Positions 10,076 through 21,637 of a stretch of 64,000 bases of DNA are shown piece after piece. Origin of the DNA: Massospora cicadina (taxonomy: Eukaryota > Entomophthoromycota > Entomophthoromycetes > Entomophthorales > Entomophthoraceae); the NCBI GenBank assembly GCA_022478985.1, contig JAKSZP010010642.1, positions 62,001 through 126,000 of the forward strand, in the 5' to 3' direction. The position numbers and the translations under genes were made by a program. Each line of letters starts with the position of its first letter. Position 1 is the first letter of the stretch. The notes beneath the pieces were generated by a model that searched no databases, was not told where the DNA came from, and saw nothing but the letters and a program-made list of their open reading frames with translations.

Positions 10076-11990
10076 AAAATCAATGGGGATTAACACCATT
10101 AAATGAATTTCTGTAGACCTAACGTAGTTACTGAGCTGGACCACTACCCCATGCCACTTACAGAGGATATAACTCTAATGATTGCCAACAGCTAGATCTT
10201 TTCAAAGCTGGATCTCATTGATGCCTTCCACCAATTCTCGGTCATCCCTCAGCATCAATGTTACACTGCCTTCAAGTGTCACCTTGGCGTGTTTAAATAT
10301 ATGTCAATATACGTTAGACTCTAATATATTCTTTATATAGATAACGCAGGATCAACAAGGTGCTGAGTGATCTTGTGGATAAATTCTGTATGGCGTATTT
10401 AGACAAGATTCTAGTTTTCTCTAAAATAAGGAGGAGCATGCTAAGGACGTTGAGAAAGTTCTGCAAACACTTGATAAAGCCAATCTATGGCTGAAATCCT
10501 TAAAATGATAGTTATATAAAAACTCTATATCATTCCTGAGAAATATGATTTTTAAAGATGATATGGATATCTGCACTGATAAGTTGGAAGCAATCTGGGG
10601 ACTGGGCTCCTCAAGTGGATAAATCTGGCGTACAGAGTTTCCTGGGAGTTGTTAACTTCCTCTTTCAGGTCTCAAGGGGTCTCTCTGCCACAGAGGCACC
10701 TTTGACCATTTCATGAGATAGGTATCTTTTGTTTGAGGCAATAAAAATATTCTGCTTTTCAATCTATCAAAGAAAAGTATGCTTGTCGCCCCTATTTTGG
10801 CTCATTCTCATCCAGATTGCCCTCTTATTGTGATATGGAAGCCTCTAACATAGCTTTGGAGGTTGTTCTCTAACTGGAGTGTGAGGATGGTTTGAAACAT
10901 CCTGTGTGGTTTTTAACCGCAAGTTGGTCCAAGCAGAAACAAACTACCCTGTTTATGAAAAGGATCTCCTTGTCATTATTGCCGCTAAATGATGGTAATA
11001 CCATTTTCTATACAACTATCATCCTTTTGTCATCAGGATGGTCATCGCGCTCTGAAGTGTTATAATGGTTTACAGTCAATGAAATTATATCATTTTTATG
11101 GCATCAGGGGCTTAATCAATATAGCTTTGCAATTGAGTACAAGCCTATGAAACAAAACTTGACCCAAGATCTCCTCATCTGTGACCCCCATTTTTCCTTG
11201 CTTAAAACTAAACAAGTATAACACTGCAACCATGCTTTCTCCCATTTTTTCTCTTTGATTGAGAAATCCCCTAAACCCTTATGAAGAGGGTGTGGAATGC
11301 TTAGGACTTGACCTTTAGAAAGAACTAATTTAGGTACTTGTTGAAGGCTTTGTCAATGAAGCACACAAGATCTATACATGTGACGGTATCATTTGGTACC
11401 ACGAAAAGGTCTAGGTACCAAATAAGGACATTTAAAAGGGTACATATGGATTATTATCGTTAACCCTAGCTAGACATCCTAATATGTGGAAGACCATACG
11501 TTTGATCCAACGATACTACTTTTGTCTTGGAATGAGGACTATGCAATATTATCTTTCATAATGCTTGACATGTGTCAGATTCAAGACCTCAAGTTTCAAG
11601 CTTCATGAGAAAATTGATGTACCTCCAAATTCTCGCACAGCCTTAATTTTCTATCAACGAGGATTTCTCATCAGTTAAACATTGTCAAATGGTTTGATAT
11701 GAATATGGTGGTAGTGGACCAAATTTACCAAGTATGTGGAATTCCTCCCTTGCACTTTGAAAATCACCTCAAATTATACACAAAGTTTGTTTCAAGAAAG
11801 TATTCTATGGACATAGCCTACATAATGATTTAGTTTCAGATTGAGAGACTCAATTTATGTCCCATTTTTTGGTCATCTTCTGTCCAACTTAGGCACCAAG
11901 CCTGCCGCTCTCCTACTTACCATCATCAGTCAGATAGCAGACAAATAGGGTCAACCAGACCCAAAAGCAATATCTACACTGCAACATCCA
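10076..11990 (+). pseudogene. Element F: reverse transcriptase, RNase H and integrase
   Basis: The palm of RT reads FSKLDLIDAFHQFSVIPQHQ at about 10200, then LSDLVDKFCMAYLDKILVFS near 10360-10420, where the catalytic YLDD has become YLDK. RNase H is recognised by NYPVYEKDLLVII (about 10950) and YHPFVI...HRALK. The zinc-binding and core integrase lie at 11440-11985, with TKYVEFLP, ETQFMSHFLVIF and QTNRVNQTQKQYLHC, equivalent to the QTDGQTERVNQ catalytic-glutamate block (glutamate lost). Spelling changes and stops are spread throughout. The integrase is interrupted at 11990 by a solo LTR and resumes at 12589. Confidence 0.8.
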
Positions 11991-12582
11991 TGTTGGGACT
12001 TTGGGGAAGGAACTCCAACCCAGCCCCAATTAATCAGGGCCCTGAAGCCCCCAGCGATTTAAGAGGCCCTCATGGCCCAAGGTAAAGCTAAAAACGGAAA
12101 AGAGATTGAGAGAAACAGTGCCTTTATTAAAATGATCCTTGAGGAATTTATAGAGCCTTGATGGATCTGGAATGGGTGGATTTGCATTAATTGTCAAAGC
12201 TGAGGGAAGATAATAATACATGGGGGATTTGGTGCATCCTCAGCATAAGTCGCCGGTGTTCCCAAAAGGGTTAATTGATTGGGTTTCCGCACCAGACAGT
12301 AATTCCCTGCATCCTGATTGGTTTGTTTGGCATCCTCAGCATTAGTCGCTGGTGCCAAATTTACTATTAAATTTTAATAGTTTTTGGGGCTAATCCCCAA
12401 TAATTTGGATTAGACTTACCCCAAGTTAATGGGGGAGCCCAATCCGGCATCCACTCATAGGTGGGTCACAACCCCTAGTCAGGGCTTCCCCTAATTAAGG
12501 GAGAATCCGAACAATCCATACCCAGAAAGACACCTGACCGCTTGGCTTCCTCTAGACAGTGGCTATAACAAACACACTTACA
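11991..12582. repeat. Solo LTR (592 bp) with 6-bp target duplication
   Basis: It begins TGTTGGGACT, ends CTTACA, and has catcca on both sides (11985-11990 and 12583-12588). The flanking F integrase continues across it. It carries no coding motif. Its start resembles the TGTTGGGATT start of the A/B LTR but the rest does not match. If the true duplication is 5 bp (ATCCA), the LTR is one base longer. The strand of the parent element is unknown. Confidence 0.75.
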
Positions 12583-12588
12583 CATCCA

Positions 12589-13080
12589 TGTGTATGTGAA
12601 TTTTTTTTCTTACCATGGACAACCTTCCCAAATGTTTGAGGGACAACCCAAAAGAGTGGTATTGGTTGTGGAAAATCTAGTGACAAACATTTAGAAAAAC
12701 ATTGTTGCCTTAAGAACTTATCTTAATAAGTCCAAGTAAGACCAGAAAGTCAAGGATGACATTTTCTGCTCTGACCTACCTGTGTACAAAGAAAATTACA
12801 TATCTATCATTAATTCAAGCTAAATTTTTTTGTTGAGTGTTGTAAGTTGGGTCCTCTTGCCCTGGGGCCATATAAGGTGCTGTGCTAAATTGGTGATGTG
12901 GCTTATGAGGTAGCTTACCTGAAGGATCAAAATAACATCCAGTTTTCATGTACCCAACTCATGAAGTTTGAAGGGCCTGTAGTGGACAGTTCAGTCCCTT
13001 TATATTAGAAACCCCATTTAAAACAGAAAATAAAGTTGAGGCCATTTTTTGATTAAGATCCTTGAGAAGTTTGTTACATA
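12589..13080 (+). pseudogene. Element F: integrase C-terminal GPY domain and start of chromodomain
   Basis: After the solo LTR the F integrase continues with VNFFSYHGQPS and, near 12855-12985, LGPYKVL...GDVAYEVAYLKDQNN and TQLMKFEGPVVDS. This is the GPY/F module that binds DNA in gypsy integrases, followed by the HPVFHVSLL-like segment. A worn chromodomain start (VEAIFD) lies at about 13040. The frame stops abruptly at 13080, where element G begins. The chromodomain appears to resume at 53722. Confidence 0.65.
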
Positions 13081-13930
13081 TGGTCTGACTAAACATGTGA
13101 ATAATTAACTTTTTGTTCTAAATTTATCTTAATCAGATATATATATAAGGTTTGGCCAGAATTATATGCCAATGTTAAACATTAGGTTTATTTATTATGG
13201 ATTATTTTACCCCACAGATCACGTTTTTATAAAATGAAGTTGCCAAAGTTGTATTAAATTACTATTGTCAAAATTAGCTAACGCCTTTGATTACTGATAA
13301 TTATGAATGAAAATTAATCTTTACTCCCCATCACTAAAACTCAAACTTCTAATAGCTTTGATTACTCTAGCATAATGGCCTGGTTTTCACTCCATCCATC
13401 ATAGTAATATTATTATTGACTACTTTGCCCATGACGATGTAAACTTGTCAAATATATGATTTATAAGTATTTGTGCTTGGCTTTTTGCCAGCGTCTTGGT
13501 ACTAGTAAGTGACTACTTTTATGATAGATTTTAATTACAAAGTTAATGCTTTAAGGGCTCTGTATTTTCTGATTATGCAATAGACCAAAAACATTATTAG
13601 TGATAATCAGTTGTCATATACTTTACCAGTGGTAAAAGGAATGAAAGGAGAATGACAGAAGAAAACTAACATTATGAGAGGGATCTTGTTATTACTTTAG
13701 CTGGTGGAAAATATTATCACTGAAACAATAATATTCATTGCAAATCCCCAAGCCACTGCCATTATTAATACTGTAGCTGCTTATCTTTCTATGCTTTTAA
13801 TAAACTCTTTTCATGACAAACAAAGTTTTTACTTTGTGTTTTCCCAAGGTCACTGTTTTCAAACAAAGTATTTTTTGGATTAACCTAATCTATGCCATTG
13901 GAATCTGACGATTAAGCACCAAATTCAACA
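13081..13930 (+). repeat. 5' LTR of element G
   Basis: It aligns with 52920-53721: GGTCTGAC at the start, then TTAAATTA...CTTTGATTA, GGTTTTCA...CCATC, AAACTTGTCA, GGCTTTTTGCCAG, GACCAAAAAC, TTTATGACAAACAA and GCCATTGGAAT. It begins TGGTCTGA and ends TTCAACA, and is 850 bp long. Confidence 0.8.
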
Positions 13931-13932
13931 TC

Positions 13933-13949
13933 TGGTGCTCTCTACAGGG
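13933..13949 (+). other. Primer-binding site of element G
   Basis: TGGTGCTCTCTACAGGG starts two bases after the LTR. It matches the sites of H, I and both A/B composites apart from one or two variable bases. Confidence 0.8.
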
Positions 13950-14028
13950 ACAGCACATCTTAGATCATGTATCCATTAAATTAATATACTACTTTAAGAA
14001 AATATCGTTCACTAATATACCACAGACT

Positions 14029-14154
14029 ATGGATGTGAAGTGGCTGAACCCCACAGCCCACTGTAATTTATTTCAATCTATCATATCTAGTGATGAGATA
14101 AACAACATCATTGTCAAGAGAATTTCTGTAATGCTCACGTTCCTGGAGAGGTAA
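14029..14154 (+). pseudogene. Element G: gag N-terminal fragment
   Basis: The first ATG after the primer-binding site opens 41 codons (MDVKWLNPTAHCNLFQSI...) ending at a TAA. Position and length of the leader fit a gag start, but I recognise no domain in it. The region up to 14250 is gag remnant in broken frames and is then cut by the LTR of element C. Confidence 0.45.
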
Positions 14155-14250
14155 TGGAAAGCCCCATACCACAACCTAAGAACAAAATGCTAGTAATAGA
14201 GGAAACATGGCATTGCAAAAGAGGGCTGTGTTCAAAGGCTCCAGGCTAAG

Positions 14251-14817
14251 TGTTTACAAACTCCGTTATCTGAGACCTTTTGGTGGCTGACAAAGAGTAT
14301 TAAAAGTATACATATTTAAATATAAATGAATGGGGTTTATTATACCCAAGTCAACCAACAAAGAGAGTTGGTCTTAAGGAGACTATAAATACTTAGAGGA
14401 ATCATCATTAATCAGGTGAGGAACTGCGCCCAAATAAACCAATATATGCAACAAGCCACCATCTTTCATACTGTAGCTTGAGTAAGCCTGATTTTGAGTG
14501 ATTGACTGAAGATGAATCTTTTATTAATTTAGTAATATTGTAAATTTAATGGGTCTCAAATCCCAGTTCTCCAATTAACTAAAAAAATCCGTCATAATTC
14601 CTGATATAGCTGATTCATTTTAATGTTTCTAATGTAACACTCATCTGACCATCACGCGCACCTCCTGAACCAACTTGGGCATAGTTTTTCTTTATCCAGA
14701 GTTGATCCAGGGTGTGCTTCAAGTCATGCAGACCTACTAACTTTGTCATCTTAACCTCCTCACGCCCAGCCTTGTTACTTTAATCTTTACCCTCAATGAT
14801 GGCATTTAGCCATGACA
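14251..14817 (-). repeat. 3' LTR of element C
   Basis: It aligns with the reverse complement of the D LTRs, though shorter: acccaagtcaac, gttggtctt...gaggaatca, gtgattgactgaag, GGGTCTCAAATCC, ccagagttgatccaggg and the terminal ccatgaca. It is followed inward by a pyrimidine-rich stretch (ttattctctag) that is the polypurine tract on the minus strand. The left end is set at tgtttaca and is approximate. Confidence 0.7.
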
Positions 14818-14879
14818 TTATTCTCTAGTTTTTTGGGGCTCCATCCCTCCTATAGGGGCTTCAACCAAGAAAAGGTTCT

Positions 14880-15330
14880 TAAGGGCAGGAATCAGTTTCA
14901 TGGCGGCAATACCTGACTTGGCCTTAGGTCCTGCCGCATCTTGGAAACGCTCATGAAAGGCATTAGTAAGGTCTTGTGCACGGATGCAGTCATGTGATGG
15001 TACCCGCTATTCACCTCAGCATCATATCCTTTCCACAACACCAGGTACTCAAGTCTTCTCATCAGATGGTGAAAGGCTAAAATATTCTCTATCTCCCAAT
15101 GCAGTTCCCCACCCACAAAATATGCCTCTGGGATCTCTGGCAGGAGACTCTCAAACAAAGTCATCTTTCTTTTATGAAACAAAGCAAAAATCAAAAATAT
15201 TGGGGGAAAATTCAACTGATGCAAAGCATGACCCACCTTCCTGACAATGTGGTAAGGGCCTATCCTTTTTAGTCCCATATTTTTCATGGCTGCTTAGATG
15301 TAATATTTCAGGCATCAGTTTTCACTAAAT
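14880..15330 (-). pseudogene. Element C: integrase GPY module and chromodomain
   Basis: The open stretch 15287-14898 reads GLKRIGPYHIVRKVGHALHQLNFP, the GPY/F DNA-binding module, then HWEIENILAFH and EYLVLWKGYD, the second strand and aromatic cage region of a chromodomain. In chromoviruses this tail tethers integrase to methylated-histone heterochromatin. The third cage aromatic region (normally W-E-P) reads NSGYHHMT, so the fold is probably damaged. It is the most complete chromodomain in the window; D has a worse one at about 45690. Confidence 0.85.
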
Positions 15331-16280
15331 TCCCTTTTTTTATTCTTAACCCACCTATATCTTACCATTAGCATTCTCCTTAAAGTCTGCATAGAAGAAT
15401 CTAAATTTGTGTTGACTTCTTTATGTACTTCCTGACAAACTTGGCAAAGTCCACCGCTACCTCCACCTTTTACCCACAAACTGGGTTCCATGTTGGAATT
15501 CAGGGTTGAAGTCATATTTGGCAAAAAATGGATAACACTCAATTAAAGCATTCTAGGTGTTGTTATAGTTAAATTGGGGCAGGGGAAGATGAGAATTTTA
15601 ATCAGAATGGTCTGATGCAGTGTAACACTTCAGAAACTGCTCAAGGCTCTGGTTACTCGTTTTGTCTGCCTATATGATTAGGGGTGGTAGGCAATAGAAT
15701 GGCATGGACGAATCTGAAGAATTTTGCACAATTCATACCAAAACACTGATGTGAACTGGGGTCCACAGTCACTAATAATCTCCTGGGGCACCCTGTAATA
15801 GGAAAACATGTAAAAAACAATGGTAGTCCATCTGCGCCCCAGTTACTTTGGTGTTACATATAAGGAAGTAAACGAACTTAGCAGCCAGTCCACCACTACC
15901 ATGATAGCATCATACCCCTCTGACAAGGGTAAACCCACAATAAATTTTACTGAGAGGGATATCCAGGGTCCTGCTGCCTTATGGACTGGTACCAACAACC
16001 CCACAAGAGGCTGAAGATTTGTCTTTATCCTGTTGCAGACCAGGCACTTTTTATAATACCTTGCAACCTGTGCATCCAAACCCTTCCAGTTGAAGTTGCA
16101 ATGAATAAGCTCCGATGTTTTCACCTTCCCAGGATGTCCTACAGTGATGCCTTCATGGTGCTTCTTAATTACTTCCAGATAAAGTGGGATATCAGGAAAT
16201 AAACGCCCCTGGAACCATATCATATCCTCCTTTACATGAGACCTCTTGGTGATATCCTCCCAAATTAGCTTGCTTTTTTA
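15331..16280 (-). pseudogene. Element C: integrase zinc-binding and catalytic core
   Basis: The stretch 16223-15843 is open and carries HHEGITVGHPGK...KCLVCNRIKTN, an HHCC zinc-binding domain, followed by PWISLSVKFIVGLPLSEGYDAIMVVVD. The first catalytic aspartate (normally SMDFI) is a lysine here. Around 15780-15700 the strand reads VPQEIISDCGPQFTSVFW, which keeps the second aspartate. The third block, RQTKRVT at about 15660, has lost the glutamate. The enzyme would have joined the cDNA to host DNA and is clearly dead. Confidence 0.8.
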
Positions 16281-16429
16281 AGACCATATTATATTCTGAC
16301 GATATGAGTCTGGGAAAAAGATGACAATACTGAATATACTATATTCCTCTAGGCTCTCCAGGGAATAAAGAACTGCCATGCCTTCTGGGAAGGTGGTTTC
16401 TCAGATGCACTTTTTACTAGGATGGGTCA

Positions 16430-16960
16430 CAATGCGGTGTTGTGCAACTCTACTTTCTTGGGATCAGGTGCCAATGCAGGGTTTTGGCTCAGAACGTCAG
16501 CCAAATCATTTTCCTTGTCCTTTGTAAGCTCATAGGAAAATACATAATGAGTCAGGGTCTCATGCCACTGGGCTTGTTAGGGGGGTCAGAACATGAGGAG
16601 TGTGATAATACAATAGGGAATGGTGATCTGTGCGGACACAGAAAGGCCAGGAAGAACCATGTAAGTGATGACGCCAAAAGGTTAGTGCCTCCATAACTGC
16701 CAAGATTTCTTTATCATAAAGCACTAATTTAACTCAGCGAGGGACATTTCCTCAAAAAATATCCCACAGGATGCTTGATTCCATCTTTACCCTCCTGAAA
16801 GTGGTCAGTAGCTATAGAGAAGTTGAAAGCATCTGTGACCACTATAAACTCCCTCTCAAGGTCTACATGACTGAGAACTGAAGTGAACAACAGAGTGCAT
16901 TTTATTGCTTGGAAGGCATCCTCCGGTGCAGAGGACCACTGAAAGAACTTTGGCACCCTT
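16430..16960 (-). pseudogene. Element C: RNase H domain
   Basis: The open stretch 16956-16729 contains FFQWSSAPEDAFQAIKC, the RT-RNase H connection, then EFIVVTDAFNFSIATDHFQEG and KHPVGYF. The first catalytic aspartate in TDA is present. The downstream part to 16430 contains pieces of the NYDxxDKELLAI and ADAL blocks in shifted frames. It removes RNA from the RNA-DNA hybrid in the particle. Confidence 0.75.
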
Positions 16961-17665
16961 AGCCTTATATAAAGGCGCCACTAACTTGGAAAGATTCGGA
17001 ATAAACTTTTTAGAAAGGTTAAGCCCCCAAAAAGAGCCTCAACTCCTTAATCCATTTTGGTGTGGGCCATTCGAAAATTGCATTCTCCTTTTCTGGAGTA
17101 ATCATGTGACCTTTGTTGAAAATGATATTGCTCATGAAGATTACCTAAGACTTAAAAATTGGCACTTTCTTGTTTTCATGGTTATATCTTCTGCCCCTGA
17201 TTTCAATCACTTGTCACAGGTAGTCTTTTGGGACTCTTGATCTGAGGAAAATCCAGAATGTATCTAGGTAGGCTAAAGAGCATATGCATAAAAACTTCCC
17301 CAAGGCCGCATCAATACAACGCGGAAAATTTTTGGCGCATTCTTGAGCTTAAAAGGCATGACATAGAATTGGAAAATCCCCTTCCTGGTATAGAATGCAA
17401 TAAGACAAACCTGCCTTTTTTGTGCAAATTTGGGAAAGTCATTCAAGCAGCCCTTCTTAGAGAAGATACAGTATTATTACATAGTGGGCAATTTGCGCCT
17501 CCAGAGGAATGAGATGCAGGTTAAGGATAATCACGTTATCCAAGTTCCCATAATCTATGCAAGGACTTAATGCCCCAACTGCTTTTTCCACAAAGTGTAG
17601 TGGTAAGCATACTGGAGGGGTACGCTGAAAAATATCCCTTGGCGATTTTTTCTATAAACCAAACA
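16961..17665 (-). pseudogene. Element C: reverse transcriptase
   Basis: On the minus strand the frames give CVDYGNLDNV...LNLHLIPLEAQIAHYV, then AYLDTFWIF, which corresponds to YMDDTMVF in D; the second catalytic aspartate is lost. TPENEN...FEWPTPKWIKELRLFLG-like text at about 17080 is the thumb. There are several frameshifts and stops. Comparison with D at 23550-23990 shows the same order of motifs. Confidence 0.75.
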
Positions 17666-18760
17666 TCTAATGCCGCTCTTCCAGCATGTTCATAGGGTAA
17701 ATAGGTGAGTAAAGGCTACCCAGGTAAACTTGGGAGCTTAAACTAACAACCAAACTATGAGTGATCTGGTAAGGCATTTTCAGAAGCTGTGTCAAATGAA
17801 GCGTTCAACTTCTAAAAACAGGAGAGTAGGGGTGCCTCAGGAGTGGGCTTCAGAAGTGGCGCAAGACTATTCTTATGTACATTAGCCACTGTGGCAAGTC
17901 ACTCAGGGAATTACCATCTGATATGAGAATAATTGATACCTGATTATTACCCAAAAACAAAGTTAATGTATTGGCCCTCAAGTCAACTTTGCATCAAATT
18001 TATGCCATAAACCTACTCTCAAGATGATTGAGTATAGCAAGTTATTGACCGACAAAAGTGGTCATCCAGGTGGAACAAACCAGCCTGATAGTCAATTAGA
18101 CCCTGAACCTTTAAGGTTGAAATACCCTGGGAGGCCCCTTCCTTACCATACCACCAAGCAAGTAGGCAACCCAAGGTAGTCAGTTAGATCCAGTAAAAAG
18201 TTCTCTGAGGCCACAGTATCCACTAAAATTGCTGTCCTAAACTTCTCTGAAGGAGAAAAGAGAGTATCAAAAAGCAAAATAATATCCTGAACAATTATTA
18301 CCAAATGCCGTTAATGCTACCAAACCCAATGTGGGATCATCTTCAGGCATAATCGTTCACCTGGATATGTCTTCCTGTCAATGAAAGGAGTGGTATATTT
18401 ATCCACTATGATGATTGAAGGGACATACACATTATCATTTTCTGCAAATGCACACCAGTTATTATACCTTTTTTAATAAAAGATTTTTTACATCCTGAGT
18501 GCGGCAAATCTTTTTTAAGGCATCCTAGGCTTCTCAGGGGTGATATTTAAATGCAAGTATTGCCTCAGGACGGCTTCCGCAAGAACTAATAATGGCTCAT
18601 TTTTATATGAAATTCCCATTAAAATAGCATTTTTGAGAAGCAAAGGCACCATGCCCAATGTGATATCTATCTGCGCCTTGTTATCCATTACCAAAATGAC
18701 GATACTCCCCTCCACTGAGGGTTCACATCATTTGGTTGGTTTGGAACTCTAGAAAAGGGC
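17666..18760 (-). pseudogene. Element C: protease and adjacent gag-pol region
   Basis: At about 18250-18190 the minus strand reads FRTAILVDTVASENF, matching TTILVDTGASENFID of D; the active-site glycine has become valine. A further open stretch, 18715-18515 (EGSIVILVMDNKAQIDITLG), lies upstream and should be gag-pol sequence, but I recognise no fold in it. The part 17666-18000 is spacer toward the RT. Confidence 0.65.
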
Positions 18761-19231
18761 GTTCTAGAAACGTTCTTATTTAAAACTGTTAGGGCTGGAC
18801 CCCTGTCAACACATTGGACTTCTCAAGAGCAAAAGCATAGCACTGTAAGGTGCTACCATTTTCAGCAGAAGACTAGGACTGACAAGAGCGGTATGTACAG
18901 TGGTTACTATTAGTAAAATCTTTGCAGCGAAATAATCTGAAACTTTTAATTAAAATACTGCCTTGAGCCAACAACCCTCGCAACTTCTCAGAAAGGAAGG
19001 CAAAAAAGCAGTTGAATTATCTAAGTGCAAAAGAGATTCAGGCTTTTCAGGAGTGGTATTTGTAGGGGTGACCCAGTGAAATCCTTATATCAAATATCTG
19101 AGACATTTAATTTATATTTGTCCTGAACCCTGCCAACGCTTGCATTTTCCCAAAAAGGGAGGAAAGGGGGCACCAGATTCAGCAAGTGAAAAAAGGTTTG
19201 TTGTTTCCAGGCCAATATTTATAGGGGCCAG
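18761..19231 (-). pseudogene. Element C: gag remnant truncated by element D
   Basis: No long frame remains. One minus frame has a basic, cysteine-containing piece (GKCKRWQGS, about 19140) that could be the end of a nucleocapsid region, but no full CCHC knuckle is visible. The stretch ends exactly at the TGTCATG start of the D LTR. Confidence 0.4.
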
Positions 19232-20129
19232 TGTCATGTTTACATGACTTTATTGAAGGGATCAACTGCCAAGACAAGGCTGGGCGCCAAGGGTCAGAAA
19301 AAAGTCAAGCTACAGGACCTTCCTGACTTTATTCATACCTTGGATAAAAGCTGTGTGCAGGCTGGATATGCCCAGGTTGGTTCAGAATAAAATCATGAGT
19401 TGCTCAGCCATGTGTAACAGCAATAGCATTAAAATGGACATGCTACCAATTAATTAATGATGGTTCATTTCAGTTACTCGTTGAACAGGGGTCTAAAACC
19501 CGTTCAATCTATGGAATTTTCAACTCGAGTAGGCCTCAACTTCAATCAATAACTTGAGTTTGGTCAATTTTGAAGTATAGTACCCTGTTGGATGTAAGCG
19601 TGCGCTTATTGATGCACCTGGGATTGGCACCACTTTCATCAATCGATAATTCCCCCACTTTTTTTTAAATATGATTCCTCAAGACCAACCTTCCTTGTCA
19701 GTCAGCTTCCTTTAAAATAAAACTTTCATTAGTTTACATTTTCTTTTAACATGTTAACTTGGGCGTAACTGTGTGCGAACCTTTTCAAGGAGGTCTTGAT
19801 AAACACCAGCTGTTTTCTCTTTACTGAATTTACAACAGCATCATGGGCACTGATGGGCCACCTTGGTCCTCTACAGACCAAGGCATCCAAGTAATCCAGC
19901 CTTTATCACAGCTTAGATAGGGACACCCCATTGGGGTCCACCCAAGTCTTATCATTTGCTCTCTACCTATCAATAAATACCACTTTGCACACCCTTGTCC
20001 TTTGTTATTTTAAAAGGCACTCTCTGTGGGGCTTTTCACACTTTCATACTGATGACAAGTTCCTTGGCATTGTAGCGGTGGACCACGCACCACCTCGCTG
20101 GAACTGGAGTTATAGACACTCTCCTGACA
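19232..20129 (+). repeat. 5' LTR of element D
   Basis: It is nearly collinear with 45940-46832: TTTATTGAAGGGATCAACT, CCAAGACAAGGCT, CAGGACCTTCCTGACTT, AGTATAGTACCCTGT, TAACATGTTAA, AAACACCAGCTGTTTTCT and CACTCTCCTGA are all shared. It starts TGTCATG and ends CTGACA, and is 898 bp long. Confidence 0.9.
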
Positions 20130-20690
20130 TTAGATGACCAACCACTTTACTTTACATGAACAAAGGTTATCTGTGTGTGACTTTTGTGAAGTGTGAATTG
20201 AGTGCACAAGCTGTTTGGTTATGGCCGCAGTTGGGCTCACCTCCGTTATCTCAATTTGCCAACGGTTGGAGAATCTTAGCGTTATTTTTGTTACCTCCAA
20301 CTGGGAAGTACCCACCCTTTTTTCTTGTACATAGTTGATATGGATACTTTGCAATTCAGGAGTCATGATTCCCCAACTTTCCACCAAAATAATCAAAAAT
20401 AGTCCTGTTATAATGTTATTTTCTTGGCACCACGTTTGGACTGTATAAGCGGGATTTTCAACAAAGGGCCTTGTGGTGTAGGCCTTGGATAATGGTGCAC
20501 AACCTGTCGTTAAAATGGGTATGGTGTCATTTTCAGACCAAAACGCGTTTTATAAAGCTAATTTCTTTTATAAAACGAGCCAAGTATCTTCTCTTATGGC
20601 TCTGATATGGAGCCCATTTCAATATACCAAAACACCCCAGATAACCTGCGCTTTACCACTATCATGATCTGCAGAACCCAGGAGGTGGAG
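20130..20690 (+). pseudogene. Element D: leader and gag remnant, not recognisable
   Basis: Between the LTR and the first readable pol sequence there is no clear primer-binding site and no gag motif. A minus-strand frame of 88 codons (20396-20130) is open and has no similarity that I recognise; I treat it as chance. Given the distance to the protease, most of gag has been lost or is too eroded to read. Confidence 0.4.
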
Positions 20691-21625
20691 ATGGAGTTAC
20701 TTTTACAATACAAAATGTTTATGCAACTGCTGAAGATATGGTGGGATATATGACCTCAGTAGTAAGAGTGGCTAATTTCTCCCCATCTTTTGTTAAAACG
20801 TACCCTGGTGGCATGCTTATGCCTGAAGAAGATTTTTATGGTGAAGTGTTGGTGCTATCTGCTATGAATAAAGAACAATCTGGATAAATTTTGTTGACTG
20901 CTACCTTTTCATCCCCTTCAGAAAAAATCAGCACTACTATCTTAGTGGATACTGGAGCCTCTGAGAATTTTATTGACCAGGACCTTGCCGACTACCTTGA
21001 GCTTAGTTACTTGACAGGTGATATGGTTAGGAGATGGGCTTCTCAAGGTATACTCACACTGAAGGTTCTAGAGTTAGTGGATTATTAAGTGGGCAAGTAT
21101 CATCTGTCAGACCGTTTTCTAGAAATCAAAACCATCTATACCCCGTTTATTTTAAAGTAGAGTGGTGCATAAGTTTAAATCCAGGACCAAGTTGAAAGTC
21201 AACACCTTATCTTAATATTAAAGAATGGTCATATATTGGTTGTCCTTTTATCTGAGTCTATTTCTCAGGGAGATCTTCCCCACTGGCCCAATATCCACAC
21301 TATCAATCTTGTTTTATTCTTGAAGCCCTCACAGGATGTACCTTTACCTTCCTGTTTGGAGTGTCTGGAATCTTCGTTTGATGCAGCTTCAATTAATTTA
21401 CTACCTGTTCATTTAGATCTTGATTGCGGATTCAAGCTCACCGTTGATCTGGTGCATATATATTCCTCAATCTATAATTTGACTGTACAGGAGGAAATGG
21501 CATTAGATGTGTGGGTTAAGGAGCAGTTAGCCAAAGACACGATTTTTAGCGTACCTCCCCAGTATGCTCACTAATTCTCTTCATGGAGAAAGCTTATGGT
21601 ACCTTACGCCCATGTGTAGATTATA
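20691..21625 (+). pseudogene. Element D: protease and linker to RT
   Basis: From 20730 the plus strand reads AEDMVGYMTSVVRVANFSP and EEDFYGEVLVLSAMNKEQSG, one stop, then TTILVDTGASENFIDQDLADYLELSYL (20930-21010), a complete retroviral-type active site with DTG intact. The open stretch 21236-21574 is the linker before RT (VQEEMALDVWVKEQLAK). CVDYRNLN at about 21612-21635 starts the RT, which is interrupted there by K1. The protease start cannot be assigned. Confidence 0.8.
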
Positions 21626-21637
21626 GGAACCTAAACA

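Larger units (their letters stand above)
14251..19231 (-). mobile_element. Element C: chromodomain gypsy element, 3' part
   Basis: The minus-strand order from right to left is protease, RT, RNase H, integrase, GPY plus chromodomain, 3' LTR. It is the same family as D (RT motifs DYGNLDNVI versus DYRNLNNVT; integrase KGLDAQVARYYKKCLVC). The 5' part is separated or lost: D begins at 19232 and the sequence after D (46833 on) shows no clear C gag or 5' LTR. C sits in the gag of G. Confidence 0.75.

Noticed and set aside
12030..12221. Minus-strand 63-codon frame
   Set aside because: It lies wholly in the solo LTR and has no motif.
20130..20396. Minus-strand 88-codon frame next to the D LTR
   Set aside because: Opposite to D's coding strand, no motif, and no counterpart in element C.
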